Shown here piece after piece: positions 36,402-48,833 of a DNA stretch of 64,000 nt (position 1 is the first letter of the stretch; each line of letters begins with the position of its first letter). Below the pieces are notes generated by a model. It made no database searches and had not been told where the DNA came from. It worked only from the letters and a program-made list of their open reading frames with translations. The DNA comes from Neoconidiobolus thromboides FSU 785 (lineage: Eukaryota > Entomophthoromycota > Entomophthoromycetes > Entomophthorales > Neoconidiobolaceae). The stretch lies in the NCBI GenBank assembly GCA_025603075.1, contig MU626307.1, positions 56,901 to 120,900 of the forward strand, read 5' to 3'. The translations under genes and the position numbers were made by a program.

Positions 36402-37486
36402 TTATCTCTTTTTCACATTTAATTTTTTACTTTTATACGTCTCAAACTCTACTTTTTTATCCATATCATTAGTATCTAAATCCTTCCATTCTTCCTCCCG
36501 ATGTTTCCCAAATCGATGATTCAACTGGTTAGAATTATCGATAAAAAAATCGTTTCGACCTTTTTCTTGCCATTTAAAACTATCTGGTATATCTTCCAAA
36601 GCAGTCGAAAATTTATTATTTTCTTTTAATATAGAGTTAAATGGTATATTCAATTTTTGTTTCGAATCTAGTAGATGATGGAACTGTTTTTTTGGATAAG
36701 TGGAATAAGAGATATTTGAGCTAGTAACTAAGTTTTTTTTATTCATTCGATTGTGTGGTGTTTGTATTCTTGGAAAGGGTAAATCATTATTGGTTTCCGG
36801 CGTTAACGGTTGGTCTATTTAGATTAAAAAAATCAAAATCAAAAAACAATTCAATATTAAATAAAAATGAACTTACCTCTTAATTTAAACTTGACTGGTT
36901 TTATATCTCCAAACTCAACATTTTTAATATTCTTGGTTAAATTCAAACGCCCCAAAACACCAACTTCCTCCTTTCCTTCCTCACTAAAAAATTTATTATT
37001 TTCAAAATAACTAGACGTAAAATATTGAACGTGATTTAATAGAGCTGTTTGATACAATTCAAAACTTGGTGTTAAATCCAATAACATGGTTTCATTTAGT
37101 AGATTATCAATATGAGTTAGATATGCTTCATTTAACTGTCGTATCCCATTATAAAAATCGGTTAGCACAATTTCTTCTACCTGTCCTTTTTTGGTAATAG
37201 AGGTTAGAACACTATGGAGATTATTATTGTTTTCGATTGTTTTTTTAATGTCTTTATCTTCCACTGATTCCATTTCTTCAACTAGATTATTAGTTCCTAA
37301 TGGTGACAATTCTTCTTTTGTGTCATCTAGTTTTAAATAAAAAAATAAATTTGAAATAACTTTATACTAATTTTGAGCTCTACCTAATTCACTATCATTA
37401 TCTGGTCTTGATATTGGCTTTGTTGCATTCTTTTGTTGCTGCTGTATCTTTACTTGAGTTTTGGAGAAATTTTTGTTCTTTTTCAT
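36402..37486 (-). CDS. Hypothetical protein, unknown function
   Basis: Three exons, 37384-37486, 36877-37326 and 36402-36814, 321 residues, phases agree. The N-terminus is basic and Gln-rich. The middle part (about residues 55-175) is mostly helical with an acidic bias, e.g. VLTDFYNGIRQLNEAYLTHI and LLNHVQYFTSSYF. The C-terminal third is low in complexity and basic, with WQEKGRNDFFI and RFGKHREEEWKDL. No domain recognised and no signal or membrane segment. Confidence 0.65.
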
Positions 37487-37967
37487 ATTTTGGATTATTT
37501 TTTAAAAATTAAGAAAATTCAAGTTTGAATTTTAAAATTTAGCGTTTAAGATAATTCCCGATTTTTATGTAGAAACCAAGATAAGGGATATAACGTTATA
37601 TTCTTTTTGAAGGATCTATTTCGATTAAAAAAGTTGAATATTAGCTGAAATTACACAACTAATAGAACACAGCACATCTTTACGCTGGTATTTAATATCT
37701 CTCATATTCTTTGATTTTTAGTTGATAAAATTAGAATTCTATCAGCTACTAAATTCTAGTCAAATTTCCATCCAATCAAACCCTTAAGATTTTAAAGTTT
37801 CCTAGTAATCGATTGATCCAAAAATGGTCAATTTCAAAGTTCCTGGCTCCAATCAATAAATTCAACATCAATAGGCCACGTATTAAACAAGAAAGTAAAA
37901 TTCAACAATTTTAAAAGTTAATCATCTTTACCTATAATTATTCTAAAAAATTAAAAAATTAAAAAGG
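37487..37967. promoter_or_regulatory. Divergent promoter with CCAAT motifs
   Basis: Between the unknown gene and SEC13; CCAAT occurs at 37782-37786 and 37849-37853. Confidence 0.4.
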
Positions 37968-39363
37968 ATGGTAAATTAACAAATAGAAACAAATAGAACT
38001 CTTGATTGATTTTGTTGAATTCCTTTAGACAAACGCCGCTAATTCTGTCAATTTTGATTCTCAACATGAGGATATGATAGTAATTTTTAACAAAATAACA
38101 AATAAACTCATCAATTAATCCTCCTCCTTTACTTTTTTTTAGCATGATGTTCAATTAGATTACTATGGAAAACGATTAGCTTCTTGTTCCTCAGATCGAA
38201 CTATTCGCTTATTTGAAGTGGAACAAAACGAACAAAAATTAATTCAAGTACTAACTGGGTAAATTAAAATTAATCATCAAGTTTAAAATTACAAAAACTA
38301 ACTATTTTCAATTTTTAAAAATTCAATAACTGATAGCCATGAAGGACCGGTATGGCAAGTGAGTTGGGCACATCCTAAATTTGGAAATATTTTAGCTTCT
38401 TGCTCTTATGATGCTAAAGTGTTTATTTGGAAACAAATTAATAATACTTGGTCAATTATTAAAGAACATAACGTTCATACTTCTTCGGGTGAGTATATAG
38501 TTTATTGATTTGATTCAATTAAGCAATTAATTATGTAGTTAATTCGATCGCTTGGGCACCTCATGAACTTGGACCTATTTTAGCTTGTGCTTCCTCCGAT
38601 GGTAAAGTTTCTACCCTTAGTTATAAAGGTAAATTAATTCTATTATAGAAACTAATAACTAAATTATTTTAAAAAATTATAGAAGATGGAACTTGGGAAT
38701 CATCCATTTTTGATGCCCATGCTATTGGATGCAATGCTATTTCATGGGCACCACCTACTTTGGCTGGAAGTTTGACACAATCCACAGTCAACAAATCCGC
38801 TGCTTTGATGAGATTTGCTACCGCTGGTTGCGACAATTTGGTCAAAATTTGGACTTGGAAGTAAGTTAATTAAGATATCCATCAATATATATAGAATTAG
38901 CTACTAATTATTTATATTAATTCTTTATATTTATAGAGAAGATTTGTTGATTTGGAAAGAAGAAGAAGAGGTATTAGATGGTCATACAGATTGGGTTCGA
39001 GATATTGCTTGGGCACCAAGTATTGGATTTAACCAAAATATTTTAGCTTCTTGTTCACAGGTAATTAAAAAAATGAATTAAGTTTCACACTCTCATTTGA
39101 TCTTTATTCATCTATATACTAACATAATATGATATTTTCTATTATAATAGGATAAAACGGTGTTAATTTGGACACAGAATGGAAGTAATAATAAGTGGAA
39201 TAAAACAGTACTTAAAAGTGAGCCTTTTCCAGATGTCGTTTGGAGACTCTCTTGGTCTCAATCAGGCAATATATTAGCTGTATCTTGTGGTAATAATACG
39301 GTGTCTCTTTGGAAACAAAATTTAAATGGAGAATGGGAAACTTTTTCAGAATTAAAGGAATAA
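37968..39363 (+). CDS. SEC13: COPII coat / nuclear pore beta-propeller Sec13
   Basis: Six-bladed WD40 protein of the COPII outer coat, Nup84 complex and SEACIT. Eight exons: 37968-37970 (only the ATG codon), 38029-38079, 38143-38258, 38337-38488, 38539-38628, 38683-38860, 38937-39060, 39151-39363; 308 residues, phases agree. Family blocks: [75 protein letters not shown], and the last blade [15 protein letters not shown]. Without the ATG-only exon no start codon fits upstream of the conserved N-terminus. Confidence 0.95.
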
Positions 39364-39486
39364 AGTTTATAAGTGAATAAAATGAGCTGCTTTTTTTAAA
39401 TTATGATACAAATGGTTTTATGTTTTATGTTTTATTATTATCTAGATAGGAGAGAAGAGAAGCAAAAAGGAAAATTATGTTTATTT

Positions 39487-41302
39487 TTATTTTTTTAAGA
39501 TTAATACTTTAAATATCTGACCCATTTGGTCAATTAATCGATTATAATCACTTAATAATAAAGTTTGGTATTCTTCCAATTGTCTATACTTTTCCTTATT
39601 ACTTAAATTCTTTTCTTCTACTATTTTCTTTTTTTTAGATTCAAATAAAATTTTAAGTCTCTCTTGTATCCCCATCCTTAATAAGTAATCTTTTTGTGTT
39701 TTTAATTCAGAAACTGTTAGTGATGAAGGTTGATTTTGAATTAATTCAGAAATTTGTTCAAAATTAACGTCACTACTTAAATCTGTTTCACCACATAAAC
39801 TTAAAGGTGAAGTAAACTGATGTTGATAGATACCCTAGAAAATAAAATAAATAAAAACTAATATTCAATAAACAAATATAAAAGTAAATATACAGATATA
39901 TATAACTAATATGTTTTATAATAGTATTCTATAAATATAAACTTACCCTAATTCCGTTGTTAATATTATGATTATAACCATAGTCCCAAATTTGAGCATA
40001 TCCCTTATTGTTTTTAAATATATCTTTCATTTGATTTATAATTGAATTAACTTGTGGAGAATATTCTAAATCATCACCACTTTCATCTGAAATTCCAGTA
40101 ATATGATTCAGGTAAGTTAAAGGTAATGTTTTTTTTGGGTTAATAATAGTTTTAAAATGATAAGGACTATTAAAAAAATATTAAAATTAGTTTTATAAAT
40201 ATAATCTAAATAATAATGCTATTAAATTTACTCTGTATTTTCTTCGTTGATATCTACCATGATTTCTCGCCATTCACTATTGAGTTTCTATTAATTATTA
40301 ATAATTAATAAATGTAAGATAAATATTAATTTACTTTGAACTTATGAATAGGTAAAGCATCAAAGAACTCATGAGCCATTAAACAAAAATACTGATTTTG
40401 TAAATTATCTATTTAATAAAATAAAAACACAACATAAAAACATTATAAAGACATTAACTAAATAAATAAACTTACCAAATTTTAATTTAAAAGCATCTAA
40501 TCCAGAATACCAATTTAATTGAATATGATCTAACTTAATATTGGTATTAAAGTTATCAATTAGTTCTTCTTCTTCTTTAATTTGCTTAACAATCTTCTTT
40601 TCTACTATGCTTTCCTTTTGATAATTAGCTAATAATGAACTAGTTTCTATTAGATGAATTTGTTGAACATTTTTGTAAATACTTGGAAATCGTTCTAATG
40701 TCTATAAAATTTTATGAGTTCATTATTTAAATTCATTCTAATAAATAAAATAAATTATTATTTTTACCCTTAACATATCCATCATCAAAGTACCTTTACC
40801 CGGACCTAATTCAATTAAATGGATATCTTTATTGTCCCCATTAAGTTGATATTGTTGAATGTAATCTAAACCTATTAGCTAAAACTTAATATTAGCAATT
40901 AAATTTAGACTTTTATGTTTATTGTTTTGTATTATTGTTTTATAATAAAGAATAAAACAAAACTTTATTTACCTCTCCAAAGGTCTGTGATATTTCAGGG
41001 CTTGTAATAAAATCTCCTTGTTTTCCAAATATTGGCTTATCTTGCTGATAATAACCTAATCGACTTCCACTTGATACACAATATTTCATATATTCATAAA
41101 AGCTGATGGGACCTGAAGACTTTTACGATTAATGAGTGTTAATAGAGATTTAATAGATGATTAAGTTTACTTTAATTAATTTTTTTAAATGAGATGTTAA
41201 CTTAGTTTCTCGTTCTTTTATGATTGTTGAAGTAGAATACTGTCTTATTCGAGAATTAAGAATCAAGTTGAATGTCAATAATCTTGAATCGAATTTCAGC
41301 AT
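39487..41302 (-). CDS. NDUFAF7: Complex I assembly arginine methyltransferase NDUFAF7 (MidA family)
   Basis: Mitochondrial SAM-dependent enzyme that dimethylates an arginine of the NDUFS2 subunit. Exons: 41171-41302, 40973-41113, 40768-40878, 40476-40701, 40335-40408, 40232-40287, 39947-40166, 39487-39834; 435 residues. The start chosen (MLKFDSRLL) begins an Arg/Ser-rich presequence; upstream frame has no ATG. Conserved blocks: GDFITSPEISQTFGE, LIELGPGKGTLMMDMLR (SAM motif I), IHLIETSSLL, HEFFDALPIHKF, and ETDLSSDVNF near the C-terminus. Presence implies this organism has respiratory complex I. Divergent from SNU114 over 254 bp. Confidence 0.95.
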
Positions 41303-41556
41303 TATTAAATTGGAGTTAAATTGATTTTTTGAAAACTGGAAATTAAACACGTCAATTTTTTTAAACAAAATGAATCTGAGCTTTTAAACACCAGTTTATC
41401 CCATAATAATTTTAAGCTGGATTTTTTTTATTACATCAATCAAGTTGAAACCTAAAATTATCTCCAAAATCACTTCAAATATTAATACCCTTTTTATTTA
41501 TATAAAATTCATTATCAATTATTTTATAAAACTGTAATAAAAAGAATCAATCAATT

Positions 41557-44500
41557 ATGGAAGAAGATCATTATGATGAATTTGGTAACTATATTGGACC
41601 TGAATTAAATGGGGAAAGTTCTGAAGAAGAAGATATTCAAGATCAAGTTGAAGTTGAAGAAGATGAAGAAGATGAAGTACTAAAACCGTTACAAGAACAG
41701 ACGGCATTGATGAATTTGGAAGATAGTAAGTTATAAAACCAATCGTTTTTTAAAAAAAAAGATAAAGAGTGAAAAGACTAAAGTGATATTCTTTTATTTT
41801 ATTTTAGTTAAAAATAATGCTATTATATTACATGAAGATAAGGAGTATTATCCAAGTGCAAATGAAGTTTACGGTGATGAAGTTGAAGCTTTAGTACAAG
41901 AAGAAGATACAATGGCATTAAATGAACCCATTGTTGAACCTATTAAAAACAAAAAATATTCTTTATTAGAAACAAACATACCGGAATTGAGTTTTGATAA
42001 AGAGTAAGTTTTATTAAGTATTGATTTAATAATAACTATAAAACAAAGAAAACACAGATTTATCAAGGGTTAATTTTATTTTATTTTAGATTTTTAATAG
42101 AAAGTACCAATTATCCAGATATGATTTATAATGTAGCTATTATTGGTAATTTACATAGTGGCAAAAGTACTCTAGTAGATACCTTTGTGGAACAAACCCA
42201 TGCTTTAGATATGGAAGCGGAACATTTGGTAAATTATTTATTTTAATTTATATAAAGAGAATTTAATAAAGTGGTTTTTATTTTATTCAAATTAATAGAA
42301 ACGATATTGCGATATTCATAATTTAGAAAGAAAAAGAGGATTAAGTTTAAAATGTAATCCCATTTCATTAATTTTACAAGATTTAAGTGGTAAATCTTCC
42401 CTCTTTAATTTTATGGATACTCCAGGTAAATTATTATTATCATTATTATGTAATTAATATTTATGTTTTTATATATTAATTTATTATTTATTAGGACATG
42501 TTAATTTCTCTGATGAAGTAAGCGCTTCATTGAGAATATCAGATGGTGTTGTATTAGTTGTAGATGCAGTTGAAGGGGTAAATTAGAATATTAAATTATA
42601 AAAGTATACCGGAATAATAATTAATATAAAATAATTAGGTGATGATGAATACAGAAAAGTTAATAGTACAAGCATTAAATAATAATTTGAAAGTGGTATT
42701 GCTAATTAATAAAATTGATCGTTTAATATTGGAATTAAAATTGCCATTAAATGATGCTTATTTTAAATTAAGACATACGATTGAAGAAATTAATAGTATT
42801 ATTAGGTAAGTTATTTAACAATGTTTTTAAGAGAGATGGGGCTAATATATTTTTTTATCTAGAAAACATAATTTTAATCAAAGATTATCACCTGAATTAG
42901 GTAATGTTTGTTTTGCTGCTAGTAATATGGGTTATTGTTTTACTACTTATTCATTTGCTAAATTATATTCGGATTATTATGGTAATTAATTAATATTATT
43001 TTTATTCAATCATTAATATATTGTAATTAAGGTGGTATTGATGCTACAGAATTTAGTAAAAGATTATGGGGAGATATTTACTTTGAAAAAAAGAGTAGTA
43101 AATTCAAAAGACTAACTAATTCAAGCAAACATGATCGTACTTTTATTTCATTTATTTTAGAACCACTTTATAAAATTTATACCCAGGTAAAAACCATTAA
43201 TAATAATTATTTATTTATTTATATTCATATTTATCATTAGGTATTGAGTGAGAGTGAAGACATATTGAAACAAAATTTGTATAAACTTGGTATTCAACTT
43301 AAAGCTAAAGAATATAAATTAGATAGTAAAAAAGTATTAAAGTTAGTATTAAATCAATTTTTTGGAAATAACAATGGATTAATTGAATCAATTAAACAAA
43401 ACATATTAACCGCAAAACAAAATAATGTTAATAAAGTAGAACAATATTATTTAGGAGATAATAAATCATTAAGAACAATAGCAATGAAAAACTGTGATTC
43501 AACAGGACCATTAATGATACAAATAACTAAATTATACCCAACTCAAGATGCCACTAAATTTAATGCATTTGGTAGAATTATGTCTGGATCAATAAGAATT
43601 GGACAGGAAGTAAGAGTTTTAGGTGAAAAATATAATATTGATGATGAAGAAGACATGACAATTCAAACAATTGAAGGTTTATTCATTTATCAATCAAGAT
43701 ATTTTATTCCAGTTGACAAAATTGGTAGTGGTAACTGGGTTTTGATTTCAGGTATTGATAATACAATTGTCAAAACAGCTACAATTACTAGTATGGGCAC
43801 TTATGGTGAAAAAGCTAATATCTTTTTACCTTTAAAATATGCTACTCAAGCTACTATGAAAATAGCTATTGAACCAGTTAATCCTACCGAATTACCTAAA
43901 ATGTTAGAAGGATTAAGAAAGATTGAAAAAAGTTATTCAATTGTTAAAACAAAGGTAAATTTAATATATATAACTAATAATAATTTTATATTAATAATTT
44001 CATTATTATTTAAAATCATCATTTAAAATTAGACTGAAGAATCTGGAGAACATATAATTTTAGGAACAGGAGAATTATATTTAGACTGTATATTACATGA
44101 CTTAAGAAGATTGTATTCTGAAATTGAAATTAAAGTATCTGATCCAGTAGTTAAATTTTGTGAAACGGTATCTGAAACTTCATCAATTAAATGTCCAGCT
44201 GAAACACCAAATAAAAAGTAAGTTGTTATTTTAATTATAATAGAATAGAATATTTAATAATAAATATTTGATACATTAATAACTAATTATTATTATTATT
44301 ATAGAAATAAATTTACAGTAATAAGTGAGCCATTAGAAGAAAAAATAGTTAAAAGAATAGAAAAAGGAGAAGTCAATAAAATGAATGATAAACAAATTAT
44401 CAATTATTTTGAAAAAGAATTTCAATGGGATAAATTAGCTTCACGTTCTATTTGGGCATTCGGACCAGATTTAGAAGCACCAACTAATTTATTTTTAAAT

Positions 44501-45541
44501 GATACTTTACCTAACGAAGTAATATTAATTTTAATCCATATTCTAAAGATTAGAATATTAATTGATAACTATTATTATTAGGTAGATCAAAAAACATTAA
44601 AAATAGTTAAAGACTATGTTAATCAAGGATTCAAATGGGCTATTAGAGAAGGTCCTTTATGTGATGAACGTAAGATTTAATATTTGAAATAATATAAAAT
44701 CAATTGATTGATTCTCTTTATTAAGCTATTCGTAATGTTAAATTTCGATTATTGGATGCTACTTTAGCTAATGAAAATATTGCTCGTGGTGCAGGTCAAA
44801 TTATACCCACTGCAAGAAGAGTGTGTTATTCTGCATTTTTAACAGTAAAACTTATTCATGAGACTAATTTAATATAAATCAATCAATAATAAATTCAATT
44901 AGGCCTCACCAAAATTAATGGAACCTATTTATAGTGTTGAAATTCAAGCACCTGCTGATTGTGTTCAAGTAATTTATTCAGTTTTAGCTAGAAGAAGGTA
45001 ATTTTATATTATATAATTTTCAAAGCTTATTTATCATTAATTATTAATTGAAAATTATATAGAGGTCATGTGATTTCAGATAATCCGAAAGCGGGTTCCC
45101 CATTATATACAATTAAAGCATTGTTACCTGTAATGGATGGTAACGGATTTGAAACGGATTTAAGAACTCATACTATGGGCCAAGCCTTTTGTCAATTAGA
45201 TTTTGATTCTTGGCAGGTAAAAATTTTAAATTTATTAATATTAACTTAATTATAAAGTACTCATACTAATACTATTTTAATTCTTAGATTGTTCCAGGAG
45301 ATCCATTAGATTCAAATATTAAATTAAGACCTTTAGAACCGGCTAGTGGTACTAGTTTAGCAAGAGATTTTATGTTGAAATCAAGGCGTAGGAAGGTAAC
45401 TTGATCTTTTTTAATTTTACATAACTTATTGGATAAAAATATTAATTGTATATATTCTTTTAGGGATTATCTGAAGATGTTTCAATTACTAAATTCTTTG
45501 ATGATCCACTTTTAATTCAATTGATACAAGGATTGAAATAA
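41557..45541 (+). CDS. SNU114: U5 snRNP GTPase Snu114 / EFTUD2
   Basis: EF-2-like GTPase that controls Brr2 during spliceosome activation. Seventeen exons: 41557-41725, 41808-42003, 42090-42228, 42299-42425, 42495-42577, 42639-42805, 42863-42981, 43032-43186, 43241-43954, 44033-44217, 44305-44518, 44582-44669, 44726-44844, 44903-44997, 45063-45216, 45288-45395, 45464-45541; 969 residues, very close to the human length. An acidic N-terminal tail precedes G1 [10 protein letters not shown]3 DTPGH and G4 NKID. Later blocks include [38 protein letters not shown] and a C-terminal RRRKGLSEDVS. All phases agree. It is the most intron-dense gene here besides the CLC gene. Confidence 0.97.
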
Positions 45542-45978
45542 ATAAAAAATGGATTGAAGAAATGGGACATGAAAAAACAAATAAAATAAAAAAATTATAT
45601 AGCTATTAATAAAATATACAATTTACTTTGAACTTCAATTCTTTTAGGCTTTTTGGATTACTTTAAATATTCGAAAAATAGAAAATTAAAAACTTTGATG
45701 GATTTTTTAGTGAATTTTATCATTAAAAACAAATGACTATTATCAAATGTTATTTAGGAAAATTGAGCTAATTGAACTGATAATAAAGTCAATAAAAATA
45801 TAGAAAATTATTATCTTAATTTCATCTTTTTATATTATTACCAAACTCTAAGTTTTAATAGCAATATTCATAAACATTTTACAAAATTAACTTAAAAACT
45901 TATATAATATTTGTAAAATTCTAATTATCTTAAAAAATTTAATTAAACCTGCTTCATATTATCTAAAATAATAAAAAA

Positions 45979-46085
45979 TATGGGGGTGTGTATTTTTGTA
46001 TTTAAGCATTTTACTAAAAATCTTTCCACTCAAATAGCGCTTAAAAAATGGAAAAAGTAATGAAACCAAAAAAAACATCCCCATG
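45979..46085 (+). mobile_element. Foldback MITE, copy 5
   Basis: Ends TATGGGGGTGT and ACATCCCCATG; full-length with the CTCAAATAGCGCTTAAAA core and ATGGAAAAAGTAATGAAACC segment. Confidence 0.92.
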
Positions 46086-46352
46086 TTAGTTTAAAAACTT
46101 GGCTTAATTTTTGTCTTAGATTGTTAGCAAAAAGTAAAAATCAAATATAAAAATGCTATGAAATTACCTGCTTTTTTGCTTAATTTTAATTATAGTTACA
46201 GATAATAATATAAAATTTTTTACATTGATAATAAAGCCTAAATAATTAATCAATAATCCTTATATTATATTATTATGAAAATTATATTTTCCTGAGGAAT
46301 TTAGTCAATTAAATCATTTACATCTAAGTTTGTGCTTTTGTAGCTATGGAAA

Positions 46353-46587
46353 TGTGAAATATCGCTTTGTCAGTTCCATGGTTAATTATAACATAACAAT
46401 CGCCTAAGCTGTTGTGTTCTCGAGTTCAGAGAAAATCAATCCCACGTTCTTAGTTTGATTTGCTATGAGAATTTCTAGCTCCATCTAATAGAATATTATC
46501 TTCTCATTTTGATATTTATACTTTTCAGAGTATAAAAGAGTTTACAGAGTACAGTAGTTCGAGGCTTTTTAAACGCAATAATCCCCG
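46353..46587 (-). pseudogene. Decayed gene fragment, left arm of inverted pair
   Basis: Read on the minus strand it aligns over its whole length with 46855-47091 on the plus strand (about 80% identity by eye in the outer 78 bp, lower inside). Its version of the reading frame is broken by several stops, so it is a relic. Confidence 0.7.
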
Positions 46588-46854
46588 AAAATCCCAAAAA
46601 TTAAAAAAACCAACAAAGTTTACTAAAAAGAATTTAACGAAAATTTACATTAGTATTGTCTATTCTATTTGTCTTATATAGCTTGTAACCTATTACGTGC
46701 TATTCTTCATAACCCAAGTCTATCTTAGTCACATAAACTAAGACCTTTCGACTTATAGTGTAGTCAACCCAGCAATAGCTATTCTTGACTCTAAACACTG
46801 AGTATCAGATTTCACAGTCAGGAAGATTTAGTGGCTTTACTGAAGATACAATTA

Positions 46855-47091
46855 TCAGGGAATAATTTAATTAAAAAAGCCTCAAATTATTATGTTCTAA
46901 AATCTCTTTTATACTCCAACAAGTATGGATATCAAAATGAGATAATATATTGTTTGAAATTAAGTTACAAATTCTTACAGCAAATCAAAATAAAAGGCCC
47001 AGGATTGATTGTGTCTGAACTTGAGAACACAGCAACTAAAGTGATTATTATGTTGTAGTCAATCATAAAGCTGATAAAGCGATATTTCACA
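46855..47091 (+). pseudogene. Gene fragment, right arm of inverted pair
   Basis: Contains a reading frame open from about 46825 to the TAG at 47056-47058, helical in character (KKASNYYVLKSLLYSNKYGY, then LSYKFLQQIK, SELENTATK). It has no ATG near its start and no recognised family. Probably a gene fragment rather than a gene; it is better preserved than its inverted partner. Confidence 0.6.
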
Positions 47092-47217
47092 AGCCTATAC
47101 AGGTAAAATAAACTTAAATTAATAGAAGTAATATATAATAAGCTCCAATATATATAAAACAAATAAAATAATATAAAGCTACAACTAATTTTATTATTGA
47201 TAGTAAATTTTAATAAT

Positions 47218-47326
47218 ATATTTGGGAGTTTTTTTTGGGTTCATTATTTTTTCCATCTTTTAAGCGCTATTTGAGTGGAAAACTTGTTAGTAAAATTCTT
47301 AAACAAACAAATACACCCCCATTTTG
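47218..47326 (-). mobile_element. Foldback MITE, copy 6
   Basis: Reverse orientation; ends ATTTGGGAGT and CACCCCCAT; core TTTTAAGCGCTATTTGAGTG intact. Confidence 0.9.
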
Positions 47327-47464
47327 TTATTATCATTATTATAAAATAGTATAAATTTTAAGTTATTATAAATGATTAAAATTAACATAAATAAATTATA
47401 ATATTCATGCTATGTCATTTTTTATATATTAAAATTTTTAAAGATCTTATTTTGAAATTCAATA

Positions 47465-47571
47465 AATGGGGATGTATTTTTGTATTTAAGAATTCTACTA
47501 GCAAATTTTCCACTCAAATAGCGTTTAAAAGATGAAAAGAGCAGTGAAGCCAAAAGAAACACCCCCAAATG
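47465..47571 (+). mobile_element. Foldback MITE, copy 7
   Basis: Ends AATGGGGATGT and ACCCCCAAAT; core CTCAAATAGCGTTTAAAAG. Lies 138 bp from copy 6 in opposite orientation. Confidence 0.9.
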
Positions 47572-48101
47572 CTCATTTGTTATTTTCATTTTAATAAAAA
47601 ATAAAATAATCAAAGTAATAAGTCTTTAAATTAAATTTTCTATTCAACTTTAAGCTTTTTTAAATTTAACTAATCACATATCGAAGACACGAATTCAAAA
47701 ACCATTTAAACATCCCTGATATAAATAGACTATTCAATTTAACTTTAAGGCATTATATTTCAATAATTAATGCTTCAATGAGTATCAAGTTTATTATAAT
47801 AAATACTATATGTCATATTTATTTAATACGTTTTTACTTTATTTTATTTAATTCATTTATAAAAACCAAATATCAGCTTGAAAATGATGGTGATATAGCT
47901 TTTTTATAAGAACAGTTTAATTATAGATAAAAATAACATGTAAGATATCACTCTTTTACTAACTTAATTAATGAATGAAATTTAACAACATTAGCATATG
48001 TAATAAGATACTAATTCAACAAGGAGTATTAAAAATTGAATAGCCTATAAAGTTGGAAGAAAACACAAAGAATTGTCTAATTTCAAGTGTTTACAAATAA
48101 A

Positions 48102-48833
48102 TTAATGGTTTTCATTTTTAACAATCCTATGTTCAGTACCATAAGCATAATAGGTTCGTTTGACTCCACAATTAGAAGTAGCATAATGGACCCTGGTACA
48201 AGCTTTTTGAGTGAAAAGTCCAACAGCGAAATCTTCATTAATTTCTTCTTCAGCAAAAGCAGTGCAATAAGCTTTAGTAGCCTTTTCATTCATATAATAA
48301 TATTTACCCACTGGAAAGTGGTAAAGCCCATGAGTTGTTCCAGACAAGAAATCCCCATGTTTTTCACCACATATACAACAGCCTAATATTTGACAAGCCT
48401 TATAACAATTTTCTATACATACTGATGGTAGGAAGGTATTATCATCGATTTTAAATGTAGCTCCGTTATTATTTGAACACATCGTTTTTCTGTATTTGTA
48501 GGACTTAATCGGATAACCTTCCTTATGTCCAGTTAATAAACAGGTATAATCATCACAAAATCCAGGTATACTTTCATTGACCATAAAGCAAGTGTCTGGT
48601 CTTAAAGTTGAAAGAATATAAGCAAAATTAGTATTCTTATTAACTGGAACAAAAAACTGACATTTTCCTTGGGTCAAAGTTTGACTCATTGGGTTATAAA
48701 TCATATAAGTGGCCATAAACATGAACCTTTCAATATATAAAAATGTTAATAATACTAACCACCAACGACTTCGATATATGAATAGCATGATTACTATCTT
48801 AGGTATATTTATATTACTATAATCTAAATGCAT
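48102..48833 (-). CDS. Cysteine-rich secreted protein of unknown family
   Basis: Single exon, 243 residues from ATG at 48833. A second ATG at 48788 would give a better signal peptide ([20 protein letters not shown], 228 residues) and may be the true start; the frame opens upstream without another ATG. The mature region has about 14 Cys, among them CDDYTC, CIENCYKACQILGCCICG and NCGV, with no similarity to the six-Cys repeat family. No C-terminal membrane segment. Isolated in a MITE-rich, gene-poor stretch between SNU114 and CWC24, a setting like that of secreted effectors in other fungi; that role is inference. Confidence 0.8.
   Translation of the reverse strand: MHLDYSNINIPKIVIMLFIYRSRWWLVLLTFLYIERFMFMATYMIYNPMSQTLTQGKCQFFVPVNKNTNFAYILSTLRPDTCFMVNESIPGFCDDYTCLLTGHKEGYPIKSYKYRKTMCSNNNGATFKIDDNTFLPSVCIENCYKACQILGCCICGEKHGDFLSGTTHGLYHFPVGKYYYMNEKATKAYCTAFAEEEINEDFAVGLFTQKACTRVHYATSNCGVKRTYYAYGTEHRIVKNENH

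Larger units (their letters stand above)
45542..48101. other. Repeat-rich intergenic region
   Basis: Holds three MITE copies and the inverted gene-fragment pair 46353-46587 / 46855-47091. No intact gene seen. Confidence 0.5.

Noticed and set aside
41303-41368. Longer N-terminus for NDUFAF7
   Set aside because: The frame extends upstream but only begins with TTG; the ATG at 41302 starts a good mitochondrial presequence.
47422-47613. Possible small protein on the minus strand
   Set aside because: It lies across MITE copy 7 and has no coding character.
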